DNA from: Apteryx mantelli
Lineage: Eukaryota; Chordata; Aves; Apterygiformes; Apterygidae
Direction: 5' to 3'
Assembly: GCF_036417845.1 (NCBI RefSeq)
Contig: NC_090013.1
Location: forward strand, 935,001-999,000
Length of the DNA stretch: 64,000 nucleotides
Below, piece after piece: positions 44,455 to 54,800 of the stretch. Below the pieces are notes generated by a model. The model did no database searches, had not been told where the DNA came from, and saw only the letters and a list, made by a program, of their open reading frames with translations. A program made the position numbers and the translations under genes. The stretch's first letter is position 1, and each line of letters opens with the position of its first letter.

Positions 44455-44690
44455 GGCATGGGGTGCACACGCGTGTGCACGGGGACATGCATGGGGTGCA
44501 CATGTGTGTGCACGGGGACATGCACGGGGTGCACACGCATGTGCGCAGGCAGATCTGTGTGGGGGCTGCACACGCGTGTGCACAGGGGCGTTTGCACAAG
44601 GGAGGTCGCACACGCGTGTGCACCAGGGAATTGCTCAGGGTCATGTGCACACGCGTGTGCCCGGGGGTCACGCGGGGCTTTGCCCCCCCC
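44455..44690. repeat. CACACGCGTGTGCAC repeat upstream of TGFBR3L
   Basis: About seven copies of the self-complementary word GCACACGCGTGTGCAC or a variant, just before the TGFBR3L start codon. A small open frame MLLPLLG at 44430 could be an alternative first exon, but this is unsupported. Confidence 0.75.
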
Positions 44691-44701
44691 CCTCCAGCCC
44701 C

Positions 44702-47700
44702 ATGGCAGCTCCCTGGACCCCCCCGTTCCTGCTTGTGCTGCTGCTGCTGCCGGGGGCTGGGCCCGCAGGTGGGTATGGGGGGGCCCAGGCGTCCGGGAGG
44801 GACCCAGGCGTCCGGGAAGGACCCCGGCATCCTGGGGGGGACTCAGGTGTCTGGAGGGACCCAGGCGTCCGGGGTGCTGCCCAGCAGGGCCCCCCCCGGG
44901 CTGGCCGTGGGGTGCCACCGATGCGGGGGGGCCCCCGAGCCCCCCGAGCCCTGAGGAGCTGCACTGCGGCCGGGAGCACCCAGGGGTGAGTGGGGACTGG
45001 GGACACTGGTGGCACTGGGTGGGGGGGGACTGGGAGCACTGGGAGGAACTGGGAACCCCGGGGGGCAATAGGGGAAACGGGGGCACTGGGAGCACTGGGC
45101 GCCTTGGGGGGGACTGGGGGCACTGGGAGGGACTGGAAGCACTGGGGATGCCGGAGAAGGTCCCTGGGTGGGTCTGGGGGGGCCCTGGGAGCATTGGGGG
45201 AGTACTGGGAGCACTGGGGGAGGCACTGGGGGAGTACTGGGAGGGACTGGGAGCACTGGGGGAGGCACTGGGAGGGACTGGGGGCACTGGGAGCACTGGG
45301 GGAGGCACTGGAGGAGTACTGGGAGGGACTGGGGGCACTGGGGAGGCACTGGGGGAGGCACTGGGGGAGTACTGGGAGGGACTGGGGGCACTGGGAGCAC
45401 TGGGGGAGGCACTGGGGAGTACTGGGAGGGACTGGGAGCACTGGGGGGGCACTGGGAGGGCTCAGGGGGCACTAGGAGCACTGGAGGAGGCACTGGGCGA
45501 GTACTGGGAGGGACTGGGGGCACTGGGGGGCACTGGGAGGGCTCAGGGGGCACTGGGAGCACTGGGGGAGGCACTGGGGGAGTACTGGGGGGCACTGGGA
45601 GCACTGGGGGGGGGCACTAGGAGGGCTCGGGGGGGCACTGGGAGGGACTGGGGGGGTCCCCGGGGGGGTCCCCGGAACGGCCGCGCCCCCCCAGGCTCCG
45701 TGTCCCCCCCGGCCGCGCCGCCTCCGCCTCCGCCTCGACGTCTCCGACTCGCCCGAGTTCCCGCCGGCGCCGGGGCCCTGCGCGGTGCCCGCCGGCGCCC
45801 GCGTCTTCGTGCGGGTGCGCCGGACGCCGGGGCCCCCGGGGAGGGGAGGGGCGACTGGGTCCCGGGCCCGCCCCCTGCTGCCTCCCATTGGCTGGCGGGT
45901 CCCCAGCGGTCCCTGTGCCCGCCCCTCCTTCCCTTCCATTGGTGGGCGGCTCCCTGTGCCCGCCCCTTGCTTCCCCGCCCTATCGGCGCGCGGGTTCCCC
46001 CTGCGTCCTTGTGCCGGGCTCGCCCCAGGTGACAGCTGGGTCCCCCCGGGTCCCTGTGCCCGACCCCTCCTCCTCATTGGCTGTTGGGTCCCCCCCCGGC
46101 TCTCTTTGCCCCACCCCTTCTTCCCCATTGGCTGCCGGGTTTCCCCTCTCTCTCTTTGCCCCGCCCCTCATCCCTCATTGGCGGGCGGTTTTCCCTGTCT
46201 CTAAGCCACGCCCCCTTCTTCCCCATTGGCGGCCCGTTCCCCCGGCTTCCCTAAGCCCCGCCCCACCGCGTGCCGGGGAGGCTCCCCGGGTCCCTGTGCC
46301 CCGCCCCCTCCTCCCTATTGGCTTTTGGGTTCTCCCCCCGTCTCCTTTTGCCCCGCCCCTCCTTCCTCATTGGCGGGCTGTTCCCCCGCTGTCCCTAAGC
46401 CCCGCCCCACCGCGTGCCGGGGCGGCTCCCCCGGGTCCCTGCGCCTGCCCGGGCTGCGACACTCGGTTCCCCCTGGGTCCCTGCGCCCGCCCGCGCCGCA
46501 GTTCCCCCGGTCCCCGCTGCGGTGGCCGGTGGCCGGCGGCGGCGGCGGTGACGGGGCGGCGCCGCAGGTGTCGCTGTCGGGGGCGGCGCCGGGGCTGGGC
46601 TTCTCGCTGCGCCTGTGCTTCGTGTCGCCGCGCTCGGCGCCATCGCCGGCCTCGGCCTTCGTGGTGGTGCGCGGCGGGTGCGCGGCGGCGGCGGCGGGCG
46701 CCGAGGCGGCGCTGGCGGCGGCGGTGGCGCGGCGGGGCGGCGCGCGGCAGCGCCTCTCCTTCCGCCTGCGCCCGCGCTACCGGGAGCCGCTGCAGTTCCT
46801 GCACTGCCGCCTGGCGCTGTGCCGCCGCCGCGGGGCGCCGCCGCGCAGCGCCCTCCCGCCGGTACCGGCACCGGGGGGCACCGGGACCGGGCACCAGGGC
46901 GGGGGGGGAACCGGGACCGGGACCGGGAGGGCGGGACCGGGACCGGGGGAGGGCACCGGGACGGGCACCGGGAAGGGGGGGGAGAACCTGTAGGGCGGGA
47001 CCGGGACCGGGCACCGGGACGGGGGCGGGGGAGGGCACCGGGACCGGGAGGGCGGGACCGGGACCGGGCACCGGGAAGGGGGGGGAGAACCTGTAGGGCG
47101 GGACCGGGACCGGGCACCGGGACTGGGGTGGGGTGGGGGAACTGGCACCGGGGTGAGGGCATGTGACGGGGGGAACCGGGACGGGGGAGGACTGGGACCG
47201 GATGAGAACCGGGAAGAGTTGTGGGGGGGGTCGGGACCGGAGGGGGGGAACCGGGACCGGGAGAGGAACCGGGGGGCGGAAGGGGAACCGGGACAGGGAC
47301 CTGAGGGGGGGGGGTCGGGGCCGGGACAGGGAGGGGAGAACCAGGGGAAACCGGGACCGGGGGGCGCCCCGAGGGGGGGGTAACCGGGAGGGACCGCGAC
47401 CGGGGGGGGAACTGGAGTGGGGTCCCGGTCCCGGGGGGGTCTCGGGGGGTCCCGGGTGGATCCCGGGCGCTGCTGACGGCCCCGCAGTGCCGACCGGAGC
47501 CGTGTCCCCCCCCCGCGCGGGACGGCGACGCCGGCGAGGACCCGGAGCCCGAGCCCGGTGCCGGCCGGTGGCTCCGCACCGTCTCCCGCCCCATCGTGGT
47601 GACCCTCGGCCCCGCTGCTGCCCCAGGTGCGGCACCGGGACCCCCCCGGGGCCCAACCGGGACCCCCCGGGATACCCCCTCGGGACCCCTGAACCCCAAC

Positions 47701-49368
47701 CGGAACCTAACCGGGAGCCCAACGGGCCCCCCCCGGTGCCCCCCCGGCTCCTCACCGCTGCCCCCAGGCGCCCCCCCCGGGCCCGCGCCCGCGCCCCCCC
47801 CCGGCCTCCGCCGCCCGGAGCCGCCCCCGGCCCGGGAGAGACCGGCGCCCCCCGTGGGTGAGTGCCCGGACGCCTGGGCCCCCGGGGGAGGGAGGGAAAG
47901 GGAGGGGGCACCGGGACGCCTGGTCCCCGTGGGGGGGGGGAAGGAGGGGGCACCGGGATGCCTGGGCTCCCGGACGCCTGGGCCCCCCGGACACCTGGGT
48001 CCCCTCCCTGGACGCCTGGGACCCTCGGGGGGAGGGGGGAGGGAGGGGAGGGGGCACTGGGACGCCTGGGCCCTTTGCGGGGGGGGGGGAAGGAGGGGTA
48101 CGGGGACACCTGGGTCCCCCAGTGATGCCTTGGTCCCCTTCCTGCACGCCTGGGTCCCCCCTGGATGCCTGGTGCCTCCCGGACGCCTGGGCCCCGCCTG
48201 CCGCCGCAGCCCCCCCGGTGCCCCCCGCCGCTGTCGCCGCCGTCGCCTTCGGGGCCTTCGTGGTGGGGGCGGCGCTCGCGGGGGGGCTCTGGCTCGTCCA
48301 CGTGCGCACAGGTGGGACCCTGAACCCCCCCCGACCCCCCCCCAAAACCCCCGATCCTCCCCCAACCCTCCCAAATCCCTCAACCCTCCCCAAATCCCCC
48401 CAAATCTCACCCCATCCAACCCCCCCAACTACTCCAACCTGCCCCCAACCCCCCCACAAAAGCCCAAACCCTTCAACCCCCCCAATTCCCCCCAAAACTC
48501 TCACCCCCAAGCCCCCCCCAGGCTCCCCCGCCCCCCCAAACCTGCCACCCCCTCCAAAAACCTAAAACGCCAATATCTTCAAACCCCCCCCCAGCCTGGA
48601 CCCCCCCCAAAACCCCTCAAAACTTCCTGCCCCCCCAAACTGGACCCCCCCAAAACCCTCAGTCCTCCCCCCAAATCCCTAAAGCTCCCCCCAAACCTCC
48701 TGCCCCCCCAACCTTCCCTCCCAATCCTGCCCCCCCGTCTGACCCCCCCCCAATCTCCCCCAGCACCTCGGTCCCCCCCGGCGCCCCCCGGCCCCGGCGC
48801 CACCCCCCGCCCCCGCGGGAGCCAGGTATGGGGCACTGGGAGGCATTTGGGGAGCACTGGGAGGTTACTGGGGGGGGGCTGGGGGATGCTGGGAGGTTAC
48901 TGGGGGGCCTTTGGGGGGCACTGGGGGGGACCCTGGGAGCACTAGGGGCACTGGGAGGGACGCTGGGGGGGGCACTGGGAGCATTGGGGGGATGCTGGGA
49001 GGTTACTGGGAGCACTGGGGGACACTGAGAGTGGCCCTGGGAGCATCATGGGGGATACTGGGAGCACTGGGGGGACACAGGGAGGTCCCTGGGGGGGGGC
49101 ATTTGGGGGGCACTGAGAACATGGGGGGGGACCCTGGGGATGCTTTGGGGGGGCACTGGGAAGACTGGGGGCTGTGTGGGGGGGGTTACTGGGAACATGG
49201 GGGGGTGCTGGGGACACTTTGGGGGGGTCACTAGGAAGTATTGGGGGGCACTGGGGGGACATTGGGGGCCACTGGGTGCCCCTCTGCCCCCCCCTGCACC
49301 CCCAGCCCAGGACCCCAGACCCGAAGCAGCCGTCAGGTGGGACCGGGACCCCCCCAGCAAGAGCCTGA
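44702..49368 (+). CDS. TGFBR3L: Transforming growth factor beta receptor 3-like (betaglycan-like)
   Basis: A single-pass membrane protein with the ZP-C half of betaglycan; in mammals it has been described as an inhibin B co-receptor in the pituitary. Proposed exons: 44702-44768, 44885-44985, 45695-45814, 46568-46861, 47488-47626, 47768-47857, 48210-48311, 48764-48825 and 49306-49368. They sum to 1038 bp (345 residues) with compatible phases throughout. MAAPWTPPFLLVLLLLPG is a signal peptide. The ZP part reads RLRLDVSDSPEFPPAPGPC, GLGFSLRLCFVSP and PLQFLHCRLALCRRR, matching the betaglycan cysteine blocks. Exon 7 holds the membrane segment AFGAFVVGAALAGGLWLVHV, close to betaglycan's. The tail is short and Pro-rich. 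Exon 2 and the last exon rest on splice signals and phase only. MAP2K7 lies upstream as in human. Confidence 0.85.
44995..45665. repeat. GGGAGCACTGGGGG minisatellite, TGFBR3L intron 2
   Basis: Units of about 12-30 bp with GGACTGGGAGCACTGGGGG and GGCACTGGGGGAGTACTGG. Confidence 0.92.
45840..46420. repeat. CCCATTGGC minisatellite in TGFBR3L intron 3
   Basis: Eight units of about 45-55 bp each hold ATTGGC or ATTGGT (an inverted CCAAT box) and TTTGCCCCGCCCC or CTAAGCCCCGCCCC (a GC box). Confidence 0.85.
46865..47450. repeat. GGGACCGGGACCGGG minisatellite, TGFBR3L intron 4
   Basis: Units of GGGACCGGGACCGGGCACC with GGGGGAGAACCTGTAGGGC spacers. Confidence 0.9.
47865..48200. repeat. GGACGCCTGGGCCCC minisatellite, TGFBR3L intron 6
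   Basis: About ten copies of CCGGACGCCTGGGCCCC or CTGGATGCCTGGTCCCC in G-rich spacers. The same word is found scattered at other loci of the window. Confidence 0.85.
48315..48760. repeat. C/A-rich repeat, TGFBR3L intron 7
   Basis: Irregular CCCCCCAAACCC and CCCCCAAAACCC words; strongly strand-asymmetric. Confidence 0.75.
48830..49295. repeat. GGGGCACTGGGAGG minisatellite, TGFBR3L intron 8
   Basis: Units with GGGGGGCACTGGGAGCA and GATGCTGGGAGGTTACTGG. Confidence 0.88.
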
Positions 49369-49448
49369 GCCCCGAACGCCTGGGCCCCTCCTGGGAGCCC
49401 CCCGAACACCCAGGACCCCTCCAATCACCCCCCCCCCCATTCTGGGGC

Positions 49449-49455
49449 ATATAAA
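49449..49455 (+). terminator. Possible variant poly(A) signal, TGFBR3L
   Basis: ATATAAA lies 80 bp past the stop codon and is followed by a GAGTGGTTTTTTTGGGGG G/U-rich tract. No AATAAA exists nearby. Confidence 0.4.
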
Positions 49456-49479
49456 GGTGCTGCTGAGACCTGAGTGGTT

Positions 49480-49740
49480 TTTTTGGGGGTGCTCTGGGGG
49501 GGGGCAGGAGGTTTTGGGGATCCCGGGGGGGGGAGGTTTGGGGGAGACCCAAGAGGGATTTTGGGGATCATGGGGGCTCCTGGGGGGGTTTGGAGCATCC
49601 TGGGGAAGGGGTAGAAGTTTTGGGGGGGGCCCCAAGGGAGGTTTTGGGGGTCCCGGGGGGCAGGGAGGTTTGGGGGGGCCCTGGGGACATCCCTGGACGT
49701 TATGGGGGTCCAGAGGGTCTTTTGGGGGGCCACAGCGCGG
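49480..49740. repeat. G-rich repeat downstream of TGFBR3L
   Basis: Words such as GGTTTTGGGGATCCCGGGG are repeated about six times. Confidence 0.7.
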
Positions 49741-49884
49741 CCCCAGGTTCGAGTCTGTATTTCACTGTACAGGGGCTGAACCGCGGTGGCGGGAGTGGGG
49801 GGGACGCGGCCACGATGGGGACGGGGACGGACCCGCGTGCGGGGGGCGAGTCTGGGGCGGACCTGGCGCTGGGGGGGCCCCGGT

Positions 49885-50400
49885 GGCGCCTTCGTCCCAG
49901 GTCCGACCACGTCCAGGGTCCCGGCGTGTCCCAGTTCTCGCCACGTCCTGGGGGTCCATCTGTGTCCAAGGCTGAGCTGTGTCCCAAGGTCCGGCTGTGT
50001 CACGGCATCTGGTCATGGCCAAGTGTTGGGTCATGCCGGGGTTGAGCCACCGCCAAGGATCTGGCCACGTCCCAGGTCCAGCTGTGTCCAGGGTCTGACC
50101 GGTCCGGGGAGCTGGTTGCATCCAGCATCTGGTTGCGTCCAGGGGGACCCGGCTGTGTCCAGGGTCCAGCCACATCCTGGGCTCTGACTGTGTCCGAGGT
50201 CAAGCTGCAGCTGGGGTTGGACCCTGTCCAGGTTGGGCCATGTCCACCACACTTGGGGTCAGGCTGTGTCCTGGGTCTGATCATGTCCTGGGACCGGGCT
50301 GCATCTCGGGGTCCAATGATGTCCAGGGTTCAAGCCCCGCTGGGGATGTGACCACATCCCGGAGTCCCACCACATCCCAGGGTTCAACCACGTTGGAATC
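49885..50400. repeat. GTGTCCAGGGTCTG minisatellite
   Basis: Units of about 20-30 bp with CCACGTCCAGGGTC and GGCTGTGTCCAGGG. Confidence 0.8.
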
Positions 50401-51720
50401 TGGGGTCAACCTCAGCTTGCCCATGGGTTCAGCCCCAATTGTAGAGTGTGGCTTCATGCCAACGTTGGAGCCTGGGGTCAACCCCAATGTTGGAGCCTGG
50501 GTTGAACCCTGATGTTGGAGAATGGGTTCAACCCCAGCCAGAGCATGGGTTTGACCCCAGTATTGGAGCGTGGGGTCAACTCCAGCCGATCTTTGGGTCC
50601 AAGCCCAACATTGGCGCGTGGGTCCAAGCCCAGCAGGTGCCTTGGTTCAACCCCAATGTCAGAACGTGAGTTCAACCCTAGCCAGAACATGGGTTCAACC
50701 CTGATGTTGGCGAATGGGTTCAACCCCAGGCAGTGCACGATTTTGACCCCAGTGTTGAATGTGGCACCAACTTGCATGTTCGCGTGTGGGGTTTGACCCC
50801 AGCGTTACAGTATGGGTCCACCCCCAACCAGTGCATGGTTTCAACCCCAATGTTAGAGCTTGGGTTCAACCCAAATATTAGTGTGTGGGGTCAACTCCAG
50901 CTGGTGCTTGGGTTCAATCCCAATGTTAGAGAGTGGGTTCAACCCTCAACATTGGAGAAGGGGGGTTCAACTCCAGTCATGACAGAGGTTCAAACCCAAT
51001 GTTAGAGTGTGGGTTCAACCCCAATGTTGGATAAGTGCTTCAACCCCAGTCACAACATAGGTTTGACCCCCCCCCCCCCCAAGTGTTAGTGTGTGGGATC
51101 AACCCCAGCGTTGGCACATGGGTCCAAGCTCAGCTGGTGCCTTGGTTCAACCCCAACATTAGTGAGGGTTCAACCCCAGCCTGAGCATAGGTTTGACCCC
51201 TGATGCTGGAGAATGGGTTCAACCCCAGGCAGTGCATGGGTTCAACCCCAATGTTGGAGTGTGGGGGTCAACCCCAGCTGGTCTGTGGGTCCAACCCCAA
51301 TGTTGGCACGTGGGTCCAACCCCAGCAGGTGCGCGGGTTCAACCCAATATTAAGAGCGTGGGTTCGACACCAGGCAGAGCACAGGGGTCAACCCCCAATG
51401 TTAGAGCAGGAGTTCCACCCCAGCTGGTGCATGGGTTTAACCCCAGCGTTGGAGTGTGGGTCCACCCCCAGGCAGCGCATGGGTTTGACCCCAACGTTAG
51501 CACGTGGGTTCAACCCCAAATGTTAGAGCGTGGGGTCAATCCCAAAGTTAGAGCATGGGGGGTCAACCCCAGGAAGAGCATGGGTTCGACCCCAGGTAGA
51601 AGATGGGTTCAACCCCCAGCGTTGGAGCATGGGTTCAACCTTAGTGTTGGAGCATGGGTTCAACCTTAGCTTTGGACCACGGCTCCAACCCCAGTGTTGG
51701 AGCACGGCTTCACCGCTGCC
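50400..51720. repeat. GGTTCAACCCC minisatellite
   Basis: About 40 units of roughly 30-33 bp with GAGCATGGGTTCAACCCCAG and TGTTGGAGC. The word GGTTCAACCCC fits the pol III B-box consensus. It lies between the convergent ends of TGFBR3L and EVI5L. Confidence 0.92.
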
Positions 51721-51885
51721 ATCAGTGCGTGAGTTCGCCCCCCGCCAACATGGAGGCCGGCACGGGGGCCTGTCCCCGGTGCACGGCCACCCCGGCACAT
51801 GGCTTGTCCCGGCACAGCTCACCCCGGCGCGCGGCTCGTCTCGGCGCACGGCTCGTCCCCGGCCCGTGACCGGTTCCCTGGCGCG

Positions 51886-54800
51886 TCAGCGGGCCAGGGG
51901 GCCGGCGCGGGGGCCGGCGGGCGCCTGGGGCTCCTCGGCCTCGCTGTCGGTGCTGCCCGAGCTCTCCTTGGCGTGGGCGGCGGGGCGCAGGAAGCCGCGG
52001 GGCGGCAGGGCGAAGGGCGCCGGCGCCAGCTCCTCGTCCGACGAGGCCAGCGAGTCCTCGTCCGCCAGGTGCCGCACGATGTGGATGCTGTCGAAGCCCA
52101 GCGCCTCGCCGAAGGCCTTGGGGCCCTTCAGCAGCCGGATCTGCGGGGACACGCGTGGGGACAGGGGACGTGGGACAGGCATGGGGACAGGGAACAGGCA
52201 CAAGGACACAGGAGTTGGGGATACAGGATGGTGGATAGGGGACAGGCACAGGGACATGGCCCAGGGGATGGGGGACAGCCGCAGGAGGACAGGCGATATG
52301 GGATAGGGGACATGGGACAGAAACATGTGGACAGGGGATACGGGACAGGGGACATGGGACAGGCATGGGGACATGGCACAAGGGACATGGCACAGGCATA
52401 GAGACATGGAACAGTCACAATGACATGGGGATAGGGCACATGGGACAGGCATGAGGATATGGGGACAGGGGACAAGGCACAGACATGGGGAGAGTGGACA
52501 TGGGACAGGCACAGGGACATGGCACGGGGCCATGGGGATAGGGAAAAGCATGGGGACATGGGACATGGCAGAGTGACATGGGGAAGGCATGGGGACATGG
52601 CATAGGCGATAGGTACAGGGACACAGGACAGGCATGGGGACATGGGCACAGAGATATTGCATGGTGACGGGGACATGGGATGGGATATAGGACAGGCATG
52701 GGGATGTGGGATGGGGACATGGACATGGAATTGGGGACAGGGACATGAGACAGTGGACAGGGGACATGGGACACAGGCACAAGGACATGGGATGGGGGAC
52801 AGGGGCACGGGACAGACAAGGGACAGCATAAGGACGTTGGATGGGGGACATGGACATGGGGACAGGCACAGGGATGTGGAGACATAGGCTGGGACATGGG
52901 GACAGGGGACAACGTCGTGCCACATGGCCCTGGGGGATATCGCCAACGGTGCCCACCCGCAGCATGGTCCCATTTGGGGACAGTGGGGACTGGCCCCAGT
53001 TGTGCCAAGGCTTAGGGATACTTGGGACTGGCCCTGGCTGTGTCCCCACTGTGTCCCCAAAGGTGTCCTGTGAGTCCCCAAGGGTGCTGGGGATGCTCAC
53101 AGGTGTCCCAGGATGCCCATGGATGGCCTGGGGTGTTCATGGGTCCTAGAGGGTTCTCATAGGTGCCTGAGGGTGCCCAGGGATGCCCATGGGTGCCCAC
53201 AGGGTGCCTAGGGGTGCCCGAGGGTGCCTGTGGGTGTCCACGGGCATCTGTGGGTGCCCACGGGTACCCAATGGTGTCTGTGGGTGCTCGTGTGTACCTC
53301 TGGATGTCTGGAGGTGCCCAGTGGTGCCCATGGGTGCCCACAGGTGCCCAAGAGTATCTGTGGGTGCCCATGAGTGCACATGGGCACTCAAAGGTACCTG
53401 TGGATGCACACGGGTGCCTGAGAGCACCCATGGGTGCTCAGGAAGGGCCCAGCCAGGGCCTTACCTCAGCCTTGAGCTCATCGATGTGGTCCTTGAGCTC
53501 GCGGATGTACTGCGAGGCGTCCGAGTTGTTGAGCTGGCCCTGGATCATGCCCTCTTCCCTCTGCGGGGACATGGGGCCAGGGGTGAGCACCCCGTGGTGG
53601 CCGTCCCCGACAGTGGCCGTCCCCCGCGTCCCCGTCCCCTGCCCGGCCCTCACCTGGATCTCCAGCTCGGCAATGCGCTGCCGCATCTCAGCCACCGCCG
53701 CCATGCTGTCAGCCTCGCGCAGCCGCACCGCCATCACCTCCTCCTTGCTCTGCCAGGGACGTTGGGGACGTTGGGGGCCACCCCGCGAGCAGCCCCGCTT
53801 TGCTGGGACGTCGCTGTAGCCCACCTCCCACCCACCCACCCCAAAACTGTTGCTCCCTGGAGCTCCCCACCAGGAGAGAAGGATGTCAGGGTCCTCCTTG
53901 GGGGGCTGTGGGGACCCCATCAGAAGGGACATTGGCTCGCCCTTGGGTGGGATGTTGGGATCCCATTGGAGCGGACATTGGGATCCCATCAGAAGGGATG
54001 TCAGGACACCATCGAATGGGTGAAGAGACCCCATTGTGAGGCACCATGGGACCCAGTTGGAGGGGGAGGTTGGGACCCCGTTGGAGGGGACATGGGGATC
54101 CCGTTGGAAGGAACATGGGGTTGCCCTTGGAAAACGTGTTGGGACCTCATTGGAGGGGACTTCAGGACACCATGTGAGGGGTGATGGGACCTCTTCAGAG
54201 GGGACATTGGATCATCCTTGGGCAGGGCTCTAGCACCCCATCAGAGGGGACATTGACTTGCCCTTGGGCAGGGCGTTGGGACCCTGTTGGAGGGGATGCT
54301 GGGACCCCATCAGAGGGGACATCGGGACCCCATCAGAGGGGATATTGGGTCGTCCTTGTACAGGGTGTTGGGACCCTCTTGGAGGGGACATCAGGACTCC
54401 ATTGGAGGGGACATTGTTTCACCCTTGAGCTGGGTGTTGGGACCCCATCAGAGGGCACGTTGGCTCACCCTTGGGTGGGACATCAGGACCCCATCGGAAG
54501 GGACATCGGGACTGCATTGGAGGGGACACTGGGTCATGCTTGGCAGGGTGTTGGGATCCCATCGAAGGGGACATTCTCCTTGAGTTGAGCGTTGGGACCC
54601 CATCAGAGGGGACGTTGACTCGCCCTTGGGTGGGACATCAGGACCCCATCCGAGGGGACATGGGGTCATCCTTGGGCAGGGCACTGAGATCCTGTTGGAA
54701 GGGACATGGGGTGGCCCCCCGGCCCACCTTGCACTCGGACTCGGCGTGCTTGCGCTTGGTCTCGCTCAGCTGGGTCTGGAGCCCCTTGTTCTGGGCCGTG

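Noticed and set aside
50400-51720. tRNA genes or tRNA-derived SINEs
   Set aside because: Only B-box-like words are present; no A-box, anticodon arm or acceptor pairing was found.
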